This document shows, in pieces, positions 1 through 9,097 of a stretch of DNA of 64,000 bases. The stretch is taken from contig CAMKKZ010000006.1 of assembly GCA_946413525.1 (NCBI GenBank), forward strand, positions 62,001-126,000, given 5' to 3'. A program made the translations under genes and the position numbers. The notes below the pieces were generated by a model that made no database searches, was not told the origin of the DNA, and saw only the letters and a list, made by a program, of their open reading frames with translations. Origin of the DNA: an uncultured Oribacterium sp. (GTDB lineage Bacteria; Bacillota; Clostridia; Lachnospirales; Lachnospiraceae). Numbering within the stretch: position 1 is the stretch's first letter; every line of letters starts with the position of its first letter.

Positions 1-497
1 GGAAGCTGGCGGGCCTGAAGGAAGAGCATGAAGAAGAGCTGAAAAAGCTTCGTCCGGATGAGGAGATTCCGGCCTGGGCGTTCCGTTTCCTTCAGAGCAT
101 CCCCTCCGTTACGATGATCCTCTCCGGCATGTCCAGCCAGGAGCAGCTTGAGAAGAATATAAAGACCTTTGAAATGGACAGGAAGCTGGATGACGGGGAG
201 ATGAAAACGCTGCTTGGCATTGCCGACAGCATGCTCTCTGTGGGGACAGTGCCCTGTACCGCATGTCACTATTGCGTGAGTCATTGCCCGCAGGGGTTGG
301 ATATCCCGCATCTCATTTCTCTTTATAATGAACATATTTATACGGGCGGCGGGTTTATTGCGCCCATGGCGCTTTCCGCGCTGCCGGAGGACAAAAAACC
401 GCAGGCCTGTCTGCATTGCCGGAGCTGCGAGCAGGTATGTCCTCAGCAGATAAAGATTTCCGAAGTATTCACAGACTTCTCGGAAAAGCTTGGATAA
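1..497 (+). CDS. Aldo/keto reductase with C-terminal 4Fe-4S domain (partial, 5' end missing)
   Basis: The reading frame is open from base 3 at the left edge, so only the last ~164 codons are present. The visible part is the end of an AKR barrel (FLQSIPSVTMILSGMSS, the helix and strand that close the NADPH pocket in this family). A ferredoxin-like tail follows with two cysteine clusters, CTACHYCVSHCP and CLHCRSCEQVCP, which fit ligands for [4Fe-4S] clusters. Iron-sulfur AKRs of this kind are common in anaerobic Firmicutes and are thought to be cytoplasmic oxidoreductases; the substrate cannot be told. recQ starts 35 bases downstream. The family call is firm; the start is outside the window. 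Confidence 0.9.
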   Translation, partial: KLAGLKEEHEEELKKLRPDEEIPAWAFRFLQSIPSVTMILSGMSSQEQLEKNIKTFEMDRKLDDGEMKTLLGIADSMLSVGTVPCTACHYCVSHCPQGLDIPHLISLYNEHIYTGGGFIAPMALSALPEDKKPQACLHCRSCEQVCPQQIKISEVFTDFSEKLG

Positions 498-532
498 TGT
501 AAGAACCGGCAAATTTTAACAGGGGAATTTTG

Positions 533-2845
533 ATGAATGCTAAAGAGGCGTTAAAGCAGTATTTTGGATATGATTCGTTTAAGGCCGGGCAGGAGGAGGT
601 CGTGAATTCCGTCCTTTCGGGGCGGGACGTTCTGGCCGTCATGCCGACGGGCTCCGGCAAATCAATCTGTTATCAGGTCCCGGCCATGCTGATGGACGGG
701 ATCACGCTTGTGATATCGCCTTTGATTTCCCTCATGCAGGATCAGGTAAAGGCTCTGAACGACGCGGGAATCCATGCGGGATATATCAATTCCTCCCTTA
801 CGGAATCGCAGATCGCAAAGGTTTACTCCCTGACATTGGACGGAAGGTTCAAGATACTGTATGTTGCCCCGGAGCGTCTCGAAAGCCAGGGATTTCTGGA
901 TTTTGCGAACAGGGCGTTGGTGTCCATGGTGGCGGTCGATGAGGCGCACTGCATCTCACAGTGGGGGCAGGACTTCAGGCCGAGCTATCTGAAGATTATT
1001 GGATTCATTAACAGTCTTCGGAAAAGGCCCGTTGTGAGCGCCTTTACCGCTACGGCAACGGAAGAAGTGAAGACGGACATTTCCTGCGTGTTAATGCTGC
1101 GGGATCCGGCGCTTGTCACGACGGGCTTTGACCGGGAAAATCTGTATTATGTTGTGGAAACGGTCAGGAAAAAGGATGCCTATGTGCTGGATTATGTACG
1201 GAAGCATCCCGATGACAGCGGGATCGTATATTGCGCGACAAGGAAAAATGTGGACGCCCTGTTTGAACAGCTCCGAGATGCGGGAATCCCCGTGGCCAGG
1301 TATCATGCCGGGATGAGCACGGAGGAAAGAAAGCAGAGCCAGAACGATTTTATTTATGACAGATCCCCGCTGATCATCGCGACCAACGCCTTCGGCATGG
1401 GCATTGACAAATCCAATGTCAGGTACGTCATTCATTATAACATGCCCCAGAGCATGGAAAATTATTATCAGGAAGCGGGCCGGGCGGGGCGGGACGGGGA
1501 ACCCTCCCAGTGTATCCTTTTGTTTTCCGCGCAGGATATCATGATCAACAAGTTCCTGCTTGAACGGAAGGATTTCACGGATATCCCGGAGGAGGATATA
1601 GAGCCGATCCGGCAGCGCGACGCGAAAAGGCTGCGGGTAATGGAGAACTATTGCCGTGCCGCGGGCTGCCTTCGGAATTACATACTGGAATATTTTGGGG
1701 AAAAGAGGAACGAGCCCTGCGGGAATTGCGGCAATTGTCAGCGAAAGTCCGTGGAAACCGACATGGCGGAGGAGGCCAGGAAGGTCTGCAACTGTGTTTA
1801 CGAGGCCAGGGGTAGGTACGGGCTGAACGTGATTCTGGGAACGCTTGTAGGAGCGAACAGGGCAAGATTGAGGGAGCTCGGCACGGTGAATTACAAGTCC
1901 TACGGGATTTTGAAAAATCGTTCGGAAGCAGAGCTAAGGCTCCTCATCAGCAGGATGATTGCGGAAGGCTATCTTCATCAGACGGAGGATCAGTATAGCG
2001 TGCTCCGGCTGGGAAACATCGAACCTCTCAGAAGCCCGGACGCGCATGTATTGGTCCGTATCTATAAGGATATGGATGAAGGGAGCCGGACCTATGAGGG
2101 CGGCGGGAGGCGGAGTACGGATTCCCTTACAAGGGCGGGCTTTCAGTTGTTTGAAGCCCTTCGCCAGCTTCGGACCAGGATCGCGAAGGAAGAGGGCATG
2201 CCGCCGTATATAATCTTTAACGACAGAAGCCTGATTGAAATGTGCTTAAGGATGCCTTTGGACAGGGCGTCCTTGCTGCGGGTAGCCGGAGTGGGCGAAG
2301 CGAAGTGTGAAAAATATGGGAAGAGATTTCTGGACGCAATAAAAGAATTCCTGGACAGGAATCCGGGAGCGGTCACCAGTATTCAAGTCGGAGATGAACA
2401 TTCAGATAGTTATTCGGATTATTACTCGGATAATCATTCGAATGCGTATTCGGGAAGAAAGAGAAACAGGATCAGGGGCGGAGAGATATCGGAAAAAAGC
2501 CGCAAGGAGCCTTTTTATATCAAGGCGGAAGATGTACAAAAGTTTGAATACAGGGATTCCTGCATTATCAGCGAAATCCGGGATGAACTGAATCGCATCA
2601 GCTCCGCGGAAAATGTTAAGCATCTCTTTGGAACCGATATTTCCAGGCTTCTGGAAACGATGGGATATACGAAAGAGCAGGAGATTGACGGGAGGCAGAT
2701 GCCGGTAAGGACCGATCTTGGCATATCCAGGGGAATCGGCACGATGGAAAAGGTGAGCAAGGCGGGGAATCCTTATACCGTATTGACCTATCCGCCTTCC
2801 GTCCAAAAGGAAATTGTGGAGCATTATATAAAAAGCGGAGGGTAG
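533..2845 (+). CDS. recQ: ATP-dependent DNA helicase RecQ
   Basis: A 3'-5' superfamily 2 helicase for recombination and fork repair. Residues from the N-terminus: Walker A MPTGSGKS (~37), DEAH box (~136), motif VI QEAGRAGRDG (~312), the zinc-binding RQC cysteines (CRAAGC, then CGNCGNC, ~375-402), an HRDC domain (~530-610), and a further ~110-residue C-terminal domain. Between HRDC and the last domain lie five 4-residue repeats of the type YSDN (~623-642). I chose ATG 533 over the in-frame TTG 530 because AGGGG at 521-525 then has 7 bases of spacing. Length 770 residues, longer than the ~600 of E. coli RecQ because of the C-terminal part. Confidence 0.96.
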   Translation: MNAKEALKQYFGYDSFKAGQEEVVNSVLSGRDVLAVMPTGSGKSICYQVPAMLMDGITLVISPLISLMQDQVKALNDAGIHAGYINSSLTESQIAKVYSLTLDGRFKILYVAPERLESQGFLDFANRALVSMVAVDEAHCISQWGQDFRPSYLKIIGFINSLRKRPVVSAFTATATEEVKTDISCVLMLRDPALVTTGFDRENLYYVVETVRKKDAYVLDYVRKHPDDSGIVYCATRKNVDALFEQLRDAGIPVARYHAGMSTEERKQSQNDFIYDRSPLIIATNAFGMGIDKSNVRYVIHYNMPQSMENYYQEAGRAGRDGEPSQCILLFSAQDIMINKFLLERKDFTDIPEEDIEPIRQRDAKRLRVMENYCRAAGCLRNYILEYFGEKRNEPCGNCGNCQRKSVETDMAEEARKVCNCVYEARGRYGLNVILGTLVGANRARLRELGTVNYKSYGILKNRSEAELRLLISRMIAEGYLHQTEDQYSVLRLGNIEPLRSPDAHVLVRIYKDMDEGSRTYEGGGRRSTDSLTRAGFQLFEALRQLRTRIAKEEGMPPYIIFNDRSLIEMCLRMPLDRASLLRVAGVGEAKCEKYGKRFLDAIKEFLDRNPGAVTSIQVGDEHSDSYSDYYSDNHSNAYSGRKRNRIRGGEISEKSRKEPFYIKAEDVQKFEYRDSCIISEIRDELNRISSAENVKHLFGTDISRLLETMGYTKEQEIDGRQMPVRTDLGISRGIGTMEKVSKAGNPYTVLTYPPSVQKEIVEHYIKSGG
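2399..2458 (+). repeat. 12-bp tandem repeat x5 inside recQ
   Basis: Five consecutive 12-base units encode 4-residue repeats (HSDS, YSDY, YSDN, HSNA, YSGR) in the linker after the HRDC domain. The unit is a multiple of three and keeps the frame. One of six similar coding repeats in the window. Confidence 0.8.
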
Positions 2846-2875
2846 GGCGGATATCAAGGTGAAACAGGAGGGAGC

Positions 2876-3409
2876 ATGAGAGATTTAAACAGTGGACTTG
2901 GAAAGCTGGGTTCGGATTATGGGAAGAACGATCCCAGGCCGAAACGGACGGTGGAGTTTTCCCAGGTTGAGAATATCTATCTGATCCGTTATGAAAATAT
3001 TAATTCCACAGGCAGGCTGTTCGGAGGCCAGCTAATCTCCTGGATTGACGAGGCAGCGGGAATCGTTGCCATGCGCCATTCCGGCCTGAACATTACCACC
3101 GCATCCATTGACAACCTGACTTTTAAGCGCGGCGCGTATTTGAATGACAGGGTCGTGCTCCTTGGGCGTATTACCTATGTGGGAAATACTTCCTGCGAGG
3201 TACGCGTGGATTCCTATATTGAAGATGAGGAAGGCTTCCGGCGGGAAATCAACAGGGCTTTTCTGACCTATGTGGCCATTTCAAAGGATGGAAAGCCAAT
3301 TCCTATTCCCTATGGCCTTGAAGTACGTACAATTTCCGAACAGGCCAGGTGGGACGGGGCCCTCTTAAGGAGGATGAACCGCAGTTCCCGGAAGGAGATC
3401 GGCTTTTAA
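2876..3409 (+). CDS. Acyl-CoA thioesterase (hotdog fold, YkhA/YciA type)
   Basis: Predicted to hydrolyse acyl-CoA thioesters in the cytoplasm. The 177-residue protein carries the hotdog signature GGQLISWIDEAAG (~45-58), with the Asp that acts in catalysis in YciA/BFIT-type enzymes, followed by TASIDNLTFKRG and the last strand AFLTYVAI. The length matches single-domain members. It begins 30 bases after recQ with GGAGG before ATG 2876, so it may be cotranscribed with recQ. Chain-length preference cannot be read from the sequence. Confidence 0.88.
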   Translation: MRDLNSGLGKLGSDYGKNDPRPKRTVEFSQVENIYLIRYENINSTGRLFGGQLISWIDEAAGIVAMRHSGLNITTASIDNLTFKRGAYLNDRVVLLGRITYVGNTSCEVRVDSYIEDEEGFRREINRAFLTYVAISKDGKPIPIPYGLEVRTISEQARWDGALLRRMNRSSRKEIGF

Positions 3410-3449
3410 AGGGTTGTTTTCATTAGGGAAATGCTGATTGAATCTGCCT

Positions 3450-3590
3450 TATTTATAGTCGCCTTTGGCGACTTCACGCGCGCCTCAGAGGCGCCCCGGG
3501 CCTTGTCCGCACTCTGGATTTCAGAGAATTCCAAATTAAAAGCAAGCTTTCCATTCGGAATTTTCTGTAATCCAGAGGACGCTGAATAGT
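3450..3590. repeat. Dispersed repeat family G, copy 1
   Basis: This stretch contains GTCGCCTTTGGCGAC, a GC-rich hairpin, and a long inverted repeat whose arms begin CTCTGGATTTCAGAGAATTC and end near TAATCCAGAGG. The same series of blocks, including CCTTGTCCG next to the arm, occurs inverted at 53521-53790. The hairpin arms here have diverged (AATTTTCTGTAATCC against AATTCTCTGAAATCC). Confidence 0.7.
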
Positions 3591-3608
3591 TATAGATTAC
3601 TTTAACAG

Positions 3609-3690
3609 GGGAGCCATATAGCCTGCGATACCGCGGCTGTTTGTCAGGAAATAAAATGGTCCAAAAACCATTTTATATAGAGGAGATAAA
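3609..3690 (+). repeat. Leader repeat family B, copy 1
   Basis: The unit starts GGAGCCATATAG, continues through TGCGATACCGCGGCTG and TTTGTCAGGAAATAAAATGG, and ends in a small AAATGGT/ACCATTT hairpin directly against the AGGAG ribosome site of the AAA+ gene. Related units sit in the same position before the LicR, PTS EIIC, PstS-like and SHOCT-like genes. It may be a 5'-UTR element. Confidence 0.65.
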
Positions 3691-3692
3691 AC

Positions 3693-5552
3693 GTGGCGAA
3701 TGAGAATGAAATGGAAGGATTGGGCGGCAGTGGCTTTGGCGGGGAGATCCCCGGCGTACGGAACATAAGGTTCCCTGTCAGCGAGCTCTCCATAGACGGG
3801 CAGTTCGGGCAGGCCAAATATATTGAAAACTGGGAAGTGAACCAGCGGAATATCGTCCTGACCAAAACGGACAAACCTGTAATCGTCAGGAAAAATGACA
3901 AGAAATACAGGGCATATCGTCTGGCGGTCAGCATCAAGTATCGGATCATCTCTTTTGCCGTAAATACTTCCGAGTCCGCCCGGCGTTACAGGGTGCGTTT
4001 TGCCGGCAGGAAATTCGATCCCGAGGCGGATCCCGAGACGGGTCTTGTCAGAGTGGGGGAATATCAGTTTGAGTTTGAGGACTGTTATCCTTACAATTAT
4101 TTCATTGCCTGCCTGAAGGAAGCGGATGAACAGATGGCGGCCGGAAAAGTGTTCCGGATCCGTCCGATAAAGTCGCCGCGCTTTGCGCTGGACGATTCAA
4201 TACGAAAACAATTCGATATTACGGAGGATCCTTTGTCCGCCAATAAGCTGGAAATATTCGGGGTGGCTTATACTTCCTATGAAGAGCATAATGATGTCAC
4301 CGTGGATGCGGAAGGGGATATCGCCTGCTATATTAACTGGGATAATTCAGAAGGGAACCCTACTGCGTGGCCGGAAGTCCGTATTACTTACAGCAAATAT
4401 CAGGATGTATGGGAATTGGACGCCTCGGGTTTCGGCGGAAAGGAATTTTTAAGGTTTCCACGGGCGAATCAGGGGAAATGGGAGCTGTGCGGAAATCCGG
4501 AGACTCGGACTTTGTATTATTTTCCGAATGAAAGTCATTTGGGCGGTTTTAGATTCCAAATGAAAAGCCTGAAGGATTATTATCTTCTGGGTGACTGGAT
4601 CCATTCCGCCCTTTCGCGTTATGGACAATCGGCAGATAGTAATGGCGGTGGAAGCAGGGTCCGGGATGGACGGGGCGGCTCGGACGGGAGCGGCGCGGGG
4701 AACGCATCGGGGAATGGGAATCCGTTATCCTCAAAGGATGCCGGAAAGCCAAATCCCATTGGCGAGCTTTCTTCGCTGGCGGGGCTTGGGAATATCAAAA
4801 ACGATGTGATTGAGCTGGTCAACCTTATTAAAATGCAGAAGGTGCGGCAGGCGAAGGGATTGAAATCCGTCCCGGTTTCGCTTCATCTTGTATTCACAGG
4901 CAATCCCGGTACGGGCAAAACCACGGTGGCCAGGATCCTGGCGCAGATCTATAAAGAGATAGGGATCCTGTCGAAGGGGCAGCTTGTGGAGGTGGATCGT
5001 TCGGGCCTGGTGGCGGGCTATGTGGGCCAGACGGCGCTGAAGACCCAGGAAAAGATACAGGAGGCCCTGGGAGGCATTCTCTTTATCGATGAAGCGTATA
5101 CCCTGGCCAGGGGTGGAAATGATTACGGTCAGGAGGCGATCGATACCATACTGAAAGCGATGGAAGACCACAGGGATGATTTTGTGGTTATCGTAGCAGG
5201 CTATCCGGATCTGATGTCCCGCTTTATTAACAGCAATCCCGGCCTTAAATCCCGCTTCAGCAAATATTTCCATTTTCCTGATTACGGCGTGCCGGAGATG
5301 CAGGAGATATTTGACAGCATGTGCAGGAAGTATGATTATCTCATTGATGATGAGGCCAGGTCGAAGGTGAAGGAACATCTGGAATTCCTCCACAGAAATA
5401 AGGACAGCAATTTCGCGAACGCGAGGGATGTGAGAAATTTCTTTGAGCGTATCGTCAGCAACCAGGCCTCGCGGATTGTGAGGGCGGCGAATATTGACGA
5501 GGATGAAATGATGACAATACGGGCAGAGGATATTGAAAACGCGCTTTCCTAG
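3693..5552 (+). CDS. AAA+ ATPase, CbbX/SpoVK type, with unrecognised N-terminal domain
   Basis: The 619-residue protein has three parts. Residues ~1-310 form a domain rich in predicted beta strand that I do not recognise. A Gly/Ser/Asp-rich linker follows (~310-350). The C-terminal AAA+ module has Walker A GNPGTGKTT (~407), the pore-like segment SGLVAGYVGQTALK, Walker B ILFIDEAYTLARGG and a C-terminal lid (NARDVRNFFERIV). This AAA+ subfamily includes CbbX, SpoVK and EccA, which remodel partner proteins as hexameric rings. GTG 3693 is chosen because AGGAG (3681-3685) precedes it by 7 bases. It stands alone, preceded by a family B leader and followed by a terminator. Its substrate is unknown. 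Confidence 0.82.
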   Translation: MANENEMEGLGGSGFGGEIPGVRNIRFPVSELSIDGQFGQAKYIENWEVNQRNIVLTKTDKPVIVRKNDKKYRAYRLAVSIKYRIISFAVNTSESARRYRVRFAGRKFDPEADPETGLVRVGEYQFEFEDCYPYNYFIACLKEADEQMAAGKVFRIRPIKSPRFALDDSIRKQFDITEDPLSANKLEIFGVAYTSYEEHNDVTVDAEGDIACYINWDNSEGNPTAWPEVRITYSKYQDVWELDASGFGGKEFLRFPRANQGKWELCGNPETRTLYYFPNESHLGGFRFQMKSLKDYYLLGDWIHSALSRYGQSADSNGGGSRVRDGRGGSDGSGAGNASGNGNPLSSKDAGKPNPIGELSSLAGLGNIKNDVIELVNLIKMQKVRQAKGLKSVPVSLHLVFTGNPGTGKTTVARILAQIYKEIGILSKGQLVEVDRSGLVAGYVGQTALKTQEKIQEALGGILFIDEAYTLARGGNDYGQEAIDTILKAMEDHRDDFVVIVAGYPDLMSRFINSNPGLKSRFSKYFHFPDYGVPEMQEIFDSMCRKYDYLIDDEARSKVKEHLEFLHRNKDSNFANARDVRNFFERIVSNQASRIVRAANIDEDEMMTIRAEDIENALS

Positions 5553-5630
5553 AAGGAGCCATAATGAAAGACTTATTCATCCGTGTTTCTTCAGGATGAA
5601 CATTAAAAACAAAAAATAGTCGCGAATATA

Positions 5631-5672
5631 AAAAAGCAGTGTTGAATGGAATGTTCATCACTGCTTTTTTTA
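5631..5672 (+). terminator. Rho-independent terminator after the AAA+ gene
   Basis: Stem AAAAAGCAGTG / CACTGCTTTTT with a 17-base loop, followed by a T run. It lies 79 bases after the AAA+ stop. Its T tract merges into the start of repeat family A. Confidence 0.85.
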
Positions 5673-5764
5673 TTATCGCAGGGGCTGCGTAAGGAAATAT
5701 TCCGGCTTACGCCGGACGCAGCCCCGCGGGCGGGTAGGGTGCGATTTCATCTTCCTACTCGATT
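5664..5764. repeat. Dispersed repeat family A, copy 1
   Basis: About 100 bp, nearly identical to 10002-10102. It begins in the T run of a terminator (TTTATTATCG), then forms one hairpin from GGCTGCGT / ACGCAGCC with an inner CCGGCTTACGCCGG, and a second around TAGGGTGCGATTTCATCTTC. Both copies follow a terminator directly. Confidence 0.85.
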
Positions 5765-5833
5765 TATTAAAAAGCTGCGAGAGGAAGATGCCACCATATA
5801 TTACAATTAAAAGAACAAAACGGTAAATAAAGG

Positions 5834-5862
5834 TTGACAATATATAATAATTGTAATATACA
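5834..5862 (+). promoter_or_regulatory. SigA promoter of the Amadori locus
   Basis: Consensus TTGACA (5834-5839), a 17-base spacer and TATACA (5857-5862), 112 bases before the first deglycase gene. TGTAATATACA overlaps the -10 box and is a TGTA-N3-TACA dyad like GntR-family operators. AATAAGACAA just downstream recurs before the GntR gene near 9170, which hints at shared control. Confidence 0.75.
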
Positions 5863-5973
5863 TAATAAGACAAATAAGCGATGATAAAAGGATAATAAAA
5901 GGGAGAACGATTGTCGAAAAGAACGAGTTACAAACACATAAAACATGAAGAACAATATAAGGGAGGATTAAAC

Positions 5974-6963
5974 ATGGGCCAGGTTACAAACAACAGTGAA
6001 CTTAAAAATATTGTCGGGAATATCGTGAAGGATATGCCATCCGTCCAGAGCGTCTATTTCGTGGGGTGCGGAGCCTCCAGATCCGACCTGTATCCGGCAT
6101 TCTATTTTTTGAATAGAGAAGCAAAAAGAATACGCACCTCGATCCATACGGCCAGGGAATTCAATCTTGCCACGCCGACGGCCGTGAATGAAACGGCTGT
6201 TGTCATTACCTGTTCCCTGAGCGGCAATACGCCCGAAACGGCGGAGGCAACAAAAACAGCGAAGGAGCACGGCGCAAGGGTCATCGCCGTTACCCACGGT
6301 GCGGGATCCGACATTACAAAGGGGGCAGATGCCGTAGTTATCTTCGACTGGAGCGAGAACTATTCCTCAAAACAGGACAAGATGATGAAGGTGATTCTTC
6401 TTGCGGCAGAGATTCTGAATCAGTCAGAGGGATATGAGAATTATGGGAAATTGTATTCCTCATCAGAGAAGATCTATCCCGCGATCGATGAAGCGGTCAG
6501 GCATGTGGGACCGGAGGCAGAGAAATTTGCCCGGGAATACAAGGATGCGCCTATCGTCTATGTGACCAGCTCCGGCGCGATGCAGGAGCTTGCCTGGTCA
6601 TTCTCGTCCTGCCTTATGATGGAAATGCAGTGGATCCCGGCTTCTACCTTTAATGACGGGGATTTCTTCCATGGACCTTTCGAAATGGTGGAGAAGAACG
6701 TGCCATACCTTCTGTTCATGAATGATGGCAGCACCAGGCCGATGGACGCAAGGGCCATGACCTTCATGCAGCGTTTCGATGCCCTGACCACGGTGGTGGA
6801 CGCGAAGGATTACGGTCTTGCGGGTATTGTGGAGAAGGAGGTCCTGGATTATTTCAATCCGGTGCTTCTGGGGGCGGTCATCCGCGTTTACGCGGAACAC
6901 ATCGCTGCGCTCCGCAGTCATCCGCTGACAAAGAGAAGATATATGTGGAAGCTGGACTATTGA
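5974..6963 (+). CDS. frlB: SIS-domain fructosamine-6-phosphate deglycase (FrlB-like)
   Basis: FrlB-type enzymes split fructoselysine 6-phosphate into glucose 6-phosphate and lysine in the cytoplasm. The 329-residue product has two SIS (sugar isomerase) halves: VYFVGCGASRSD and CSLSGNTPET (phosphosugar loop) in the first, VYVTSSGAMQELAWSF in the second, and a C-terminus HPLTKRRYMWKLDY typical of FrlB. ATG 5974 follows GGGAGG by 7 bases and removes 21 unsupported codons upstream. It is first in a locus with a kinase, an epimerase, a GntR regulator and an ABC importer, which supports the Amadori assignment. Substrate specificity against the second SIS gene at 8102 is unresolved. Confidence 0.85.
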   Translation: MGQVTNNSELKNIVGNIVKDMPSVQSVYFVGCGASRSDLYPAFYFLNREAKRIRTSIHTAREFNLATPTAVNETAVVITCSLSGNTPETAEATKTAKEHGARVIAVTHGAGSDITKGADAVVIFDWSENYSSKQDKMMKVILLAAEILNQSEGYENYGKLYSSSEKIYPAIDEAVRHVGPEAEKFAREYKDAPIVYVTSSGAMQELAWSFSSCLMMEMQWIPASTFNDGDFFHGPFEMVEKNVPYLLFMNDGSTRPMDARAMTFMQRFDALTTVVDAKDYGLAGIVEKEVLDYFNPVLLGAVIRVYAEHIAALRSHPLTKRRYMWKLDY

Positions 6964-6976
6964 TTTCCCCAAAATC

Positions 6977-7849
6977 ATGAAAAAAGAATTAGAGCATATT
7001 TTCCGCGCGCTCCTGGGCATCCTTTTATTTGCGATGGCTTATGCCTGGTTCCTGGTGCCCGGGGGCCTGTACAGCGGAGGGTTTACTGGTATATCACAGA
7101 TCCTGAAGTACCTGCTTACAGACCTTTGGGGGCTGGCGGTTCCGGAAGGGGTGGATCTGACAGGCGTGATTAGTTGGATGGTCAATATTCCGCTGTTCGT
7201 CCTGGGGTTTCGAAGCATCGGGAAGCATTTTCTTTATTATTCCCTGATCTGCGTGACGGTACAATCGATACTGCTTTCTCTAATCCCGCCGTTTCCCGAA
7301 CCGATCCTCAGGGACGCCACATTGAATGCGGCTGTCGGAGGAGCGCTTTCCGGCTTTGGCGTGGGCCTTACCCTCCGGGCGGGAGGCTCGGGAGGAGGGC
7401 TGGATATTGTCGGGATGTATACCGCGAAAAAGTATCCGGATTTTAGCGTTGGAAAGGTGTCAATCATAATTAATACGGCAGTATACCTTTTTGCGGCAGT
7501 GCGTAATGATGTGAATATTGCTGCCTACTCCCTGCTCTATTCCCTGATCAGCGGGCTTGTCACGGACCGGGCACATTATCAGAATATCCGGGTCTCGGCC
7601 ATGGTCGTAAGCAGGAAAAAGGAACTGGGTGGAATTATTAACAGGGAAATCAACAGGGGAGTGACTACCTGGAGGGGCTATGGGGAATACAGTCATGACG
7701 AGGAGTATGTCTTCATGGTCGTGACGAACAAATTCGAATGGCGGCAGCTAAGGAGGCTTCTGCTGCAGGAGGATCCGGGAGCCTTTGTACAGGTGATCAT
7801 GCCGGAGCAGGTGATCGGGAATTTCGAAAAACGGCTTGAGATAAGCTGA
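6977..7849 (+). CDS. YitT family membrane protein (DUF161/DUF2179)
   Basis: A 290-residue integral membrane protein with about five to six hydrophobic helices (for example FRALLGILLFAMAYAWFLVP at the start) followed by a soluble C-terminal DUF2179 domain of ~80 residues (EINRGVTTWRGYGEYS, then VYVFMVVTNKFE-like strands). This is the standard YitT architecture; family function is poorly defined. It starts 13 bases after the deglycase gene, so it is almost surely in the same transcript, which is not a usual frl gene order. It could help transport or sense the substrate, but that is inference. Confidence 0.88.
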   Translation: MKKELEHIFRALLGILLFAMAYAWFLVPGGLYSGGFTGISQILKYLLTDLWGLAVPEGVDLTGVISWMVNIPLFVLGFRSIGKHFLYYSLICVTVQSILLSLIPPFPEPILRDATLNAAVGGALSGFGVGLTLRAGGSGGGLDIVGMYTAKKYPDFSVGKVSIIINTAVYLFAAVRNDVNIAAYSLLYSLISGLVTDRAHYQNIRVSAMVVSRKKELGGIINREINRGVTTWRGYGEYSHDEEYVFMVVTNKFEWRQLRRLLLQEDPGAFVQVIMPEQVIGNFEKRLEIS

Positions 7850-7863
7850 CAGACAGATCATGC

Positions 7864-7950
7864 TTTGACTTGATGCTGCAGGCATTGAGTCCCATTTGTG
7901 CCTGACCAGCGGCACAAATGAAGTATGAAAAGCTTGCTTTTCATACTTGA
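7864..7950. repeat. Dispersed repeat family C, copy 1
   Basis: The element starts TTTGACTTGATG and contains two hairpins: CATTTGTG / CACAAATG and AAGTATGAAAAGC / GCTTTTCATACTT. It lies between the YitT gene and the second deglycase. Other copies are at 12226-12306 (inverted), 32143-32229 and 59457-59530. Confidence 0.8.
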
Positions 7951-8101
7951 ATTACGCTAAGCATTCAGTGATATTTCCGGATGGGATGTCCGAATATACA
8001 GCATGGGAATAAAAAGAGAGAAATATAAAGCAAGAGAGAAGTCACAATTAAGAGAGAAAAGAGGGTCTGAGTGCCGGATTGAAATAAAAGGAGGTGGAAA
8101 A

Positions 8102-9097
8102 ATGCTGAATTTTGATGAAGACAGGATCCATTGGGAGCATGCGAACGGGGTGGCGCTGATACCGGAGGCGGAAAATGCCGTGGACAGTGTATGTGAAAGG
8201 GGCTATTCTTCCATAATTTATTTGGGGATAGGCGGCACGTATCTTTATGCCAGCCAGCTTTTCCATGTGGCAAAGCAGCTTGGGTCAAGGCTTCCGCTTT
8301 ACGTGGAGAATGCGGCGGATTTTCTTTATGAGGGATGTCCCTTTTTTGACAGGGACTCCATTGTGGTGATCGCCTCGATTTCCGGTGACACGAAGGAGGT
8401 TTGTGAGGCGCTGGATCTGGTTCATGAAAAAGGCGCCAGGGTCATAGCTTATGTTGAGAAGGAAGATTCGCCGCTCGCAAAAAAGAGCGACTGGCTGATC
8501 CATACCGTTGGCGGTGAGTATTATTTTTGGTATGCCGTTACGCTGCGCTTTATGAACAGGAAAGGTGAATTTCCGCAGTACGAAAGATTTGTATCCGAAC
8601 TCCAGGCTATGCCGGACAATGTGGTACAGATCTATAAAGACGCGGATGAGGAGATGCGTGAATGGGCTTTCAAGTATTGTGATGAGCCTATCACATACCT
8701 CGTGGGCTCCGGAAACCTGGAGGATTGGGCGGTTTGTTACGGCATGTGCATTATGGAAGAAATGCAGTGGATGAGGACCAGACCCGTTTCTGCCGCCAAT
8801 TTCTTTCATGGGACCCTGGAGGTGGTGGAGCGGGATATTCCGGTATTGCTTCTTAAAGGAGAAGATGTTACGAGGCCGCAGATGGAGAGGGTTGAAAGAT
8901 TTGTCAGGACGATCAGCGCGAAAATGGCCGTCTTTGACACGAAGAAATACCGGCTTGATGGCATCAGCGAGGAGTTCCGGGGAATGCTTTCCCCCATTGT
9001 TATGCGGTCCGCCATGCAGCGCCTGAATATTCACCTTGAGCACGAGAGGAGGCATCCCCTTCAGATCCGCCGCTATTACCGCAGGCTTGATTACTGA
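8102..9097 (+). CDS. Second SIS-domain sugar-amine phosphate deglycase
   Basis: A 331-residue paralogue of the product at 5974 with the same two-SIS layout: YLGIGGTYLYASQL and ASISGDTKE in the first half, YLVGSGNLEDWAVCYG in the second, and the ending HPLQIRRYYRRLDY. Overall similarity is low enough to suggest a different substrate, for example glucoselysine 6-phosphate (GfrF type) or a non-lysine Amadori product; this is inference. ATG 8102 is set by AGGAGG (8089-8094) 7 bases upstream; the longer frame from 8003 has no ribosome site. It is separated from yitT by a family C repeat. Confidence 0.82.
   Translation: MLNFDEDRIHWEHANGVALIPEAENAVDSVCERGYSSIIYLGIGGTYLYASQLFHVAKQLGSRLPLYVENAADFLYEGCPFFDRDSIVVIASISGDTKEVCEALDLVHEKGARVIAYVEKEDSPLAKKSDWLIHTVGGEYYFWYAVTLRFMNRKGEFPQYERFVSELQAMPDNVVQIYKDADEEMREWAFKYCDEPITYLVGSGNLEDWAVCYGMCIMEEMQWMRTRPVSAANFFHGTLEVVERDIPVLLLKGEDVTRPQMERVERFVRTISAKMAVFDTKKYRLDGISEEFRGMLSPIVMRSAMQRLNIHLEHERRHPLQIRRYYRRLDY

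Noticed and set aside
5564..5599. Tiny ORF of 11 codons with a good ribosome site after the AAA+ gene
   Set aside because: Too short to judge, and a terminator follows at once. It has no composition of a known leader peptide.
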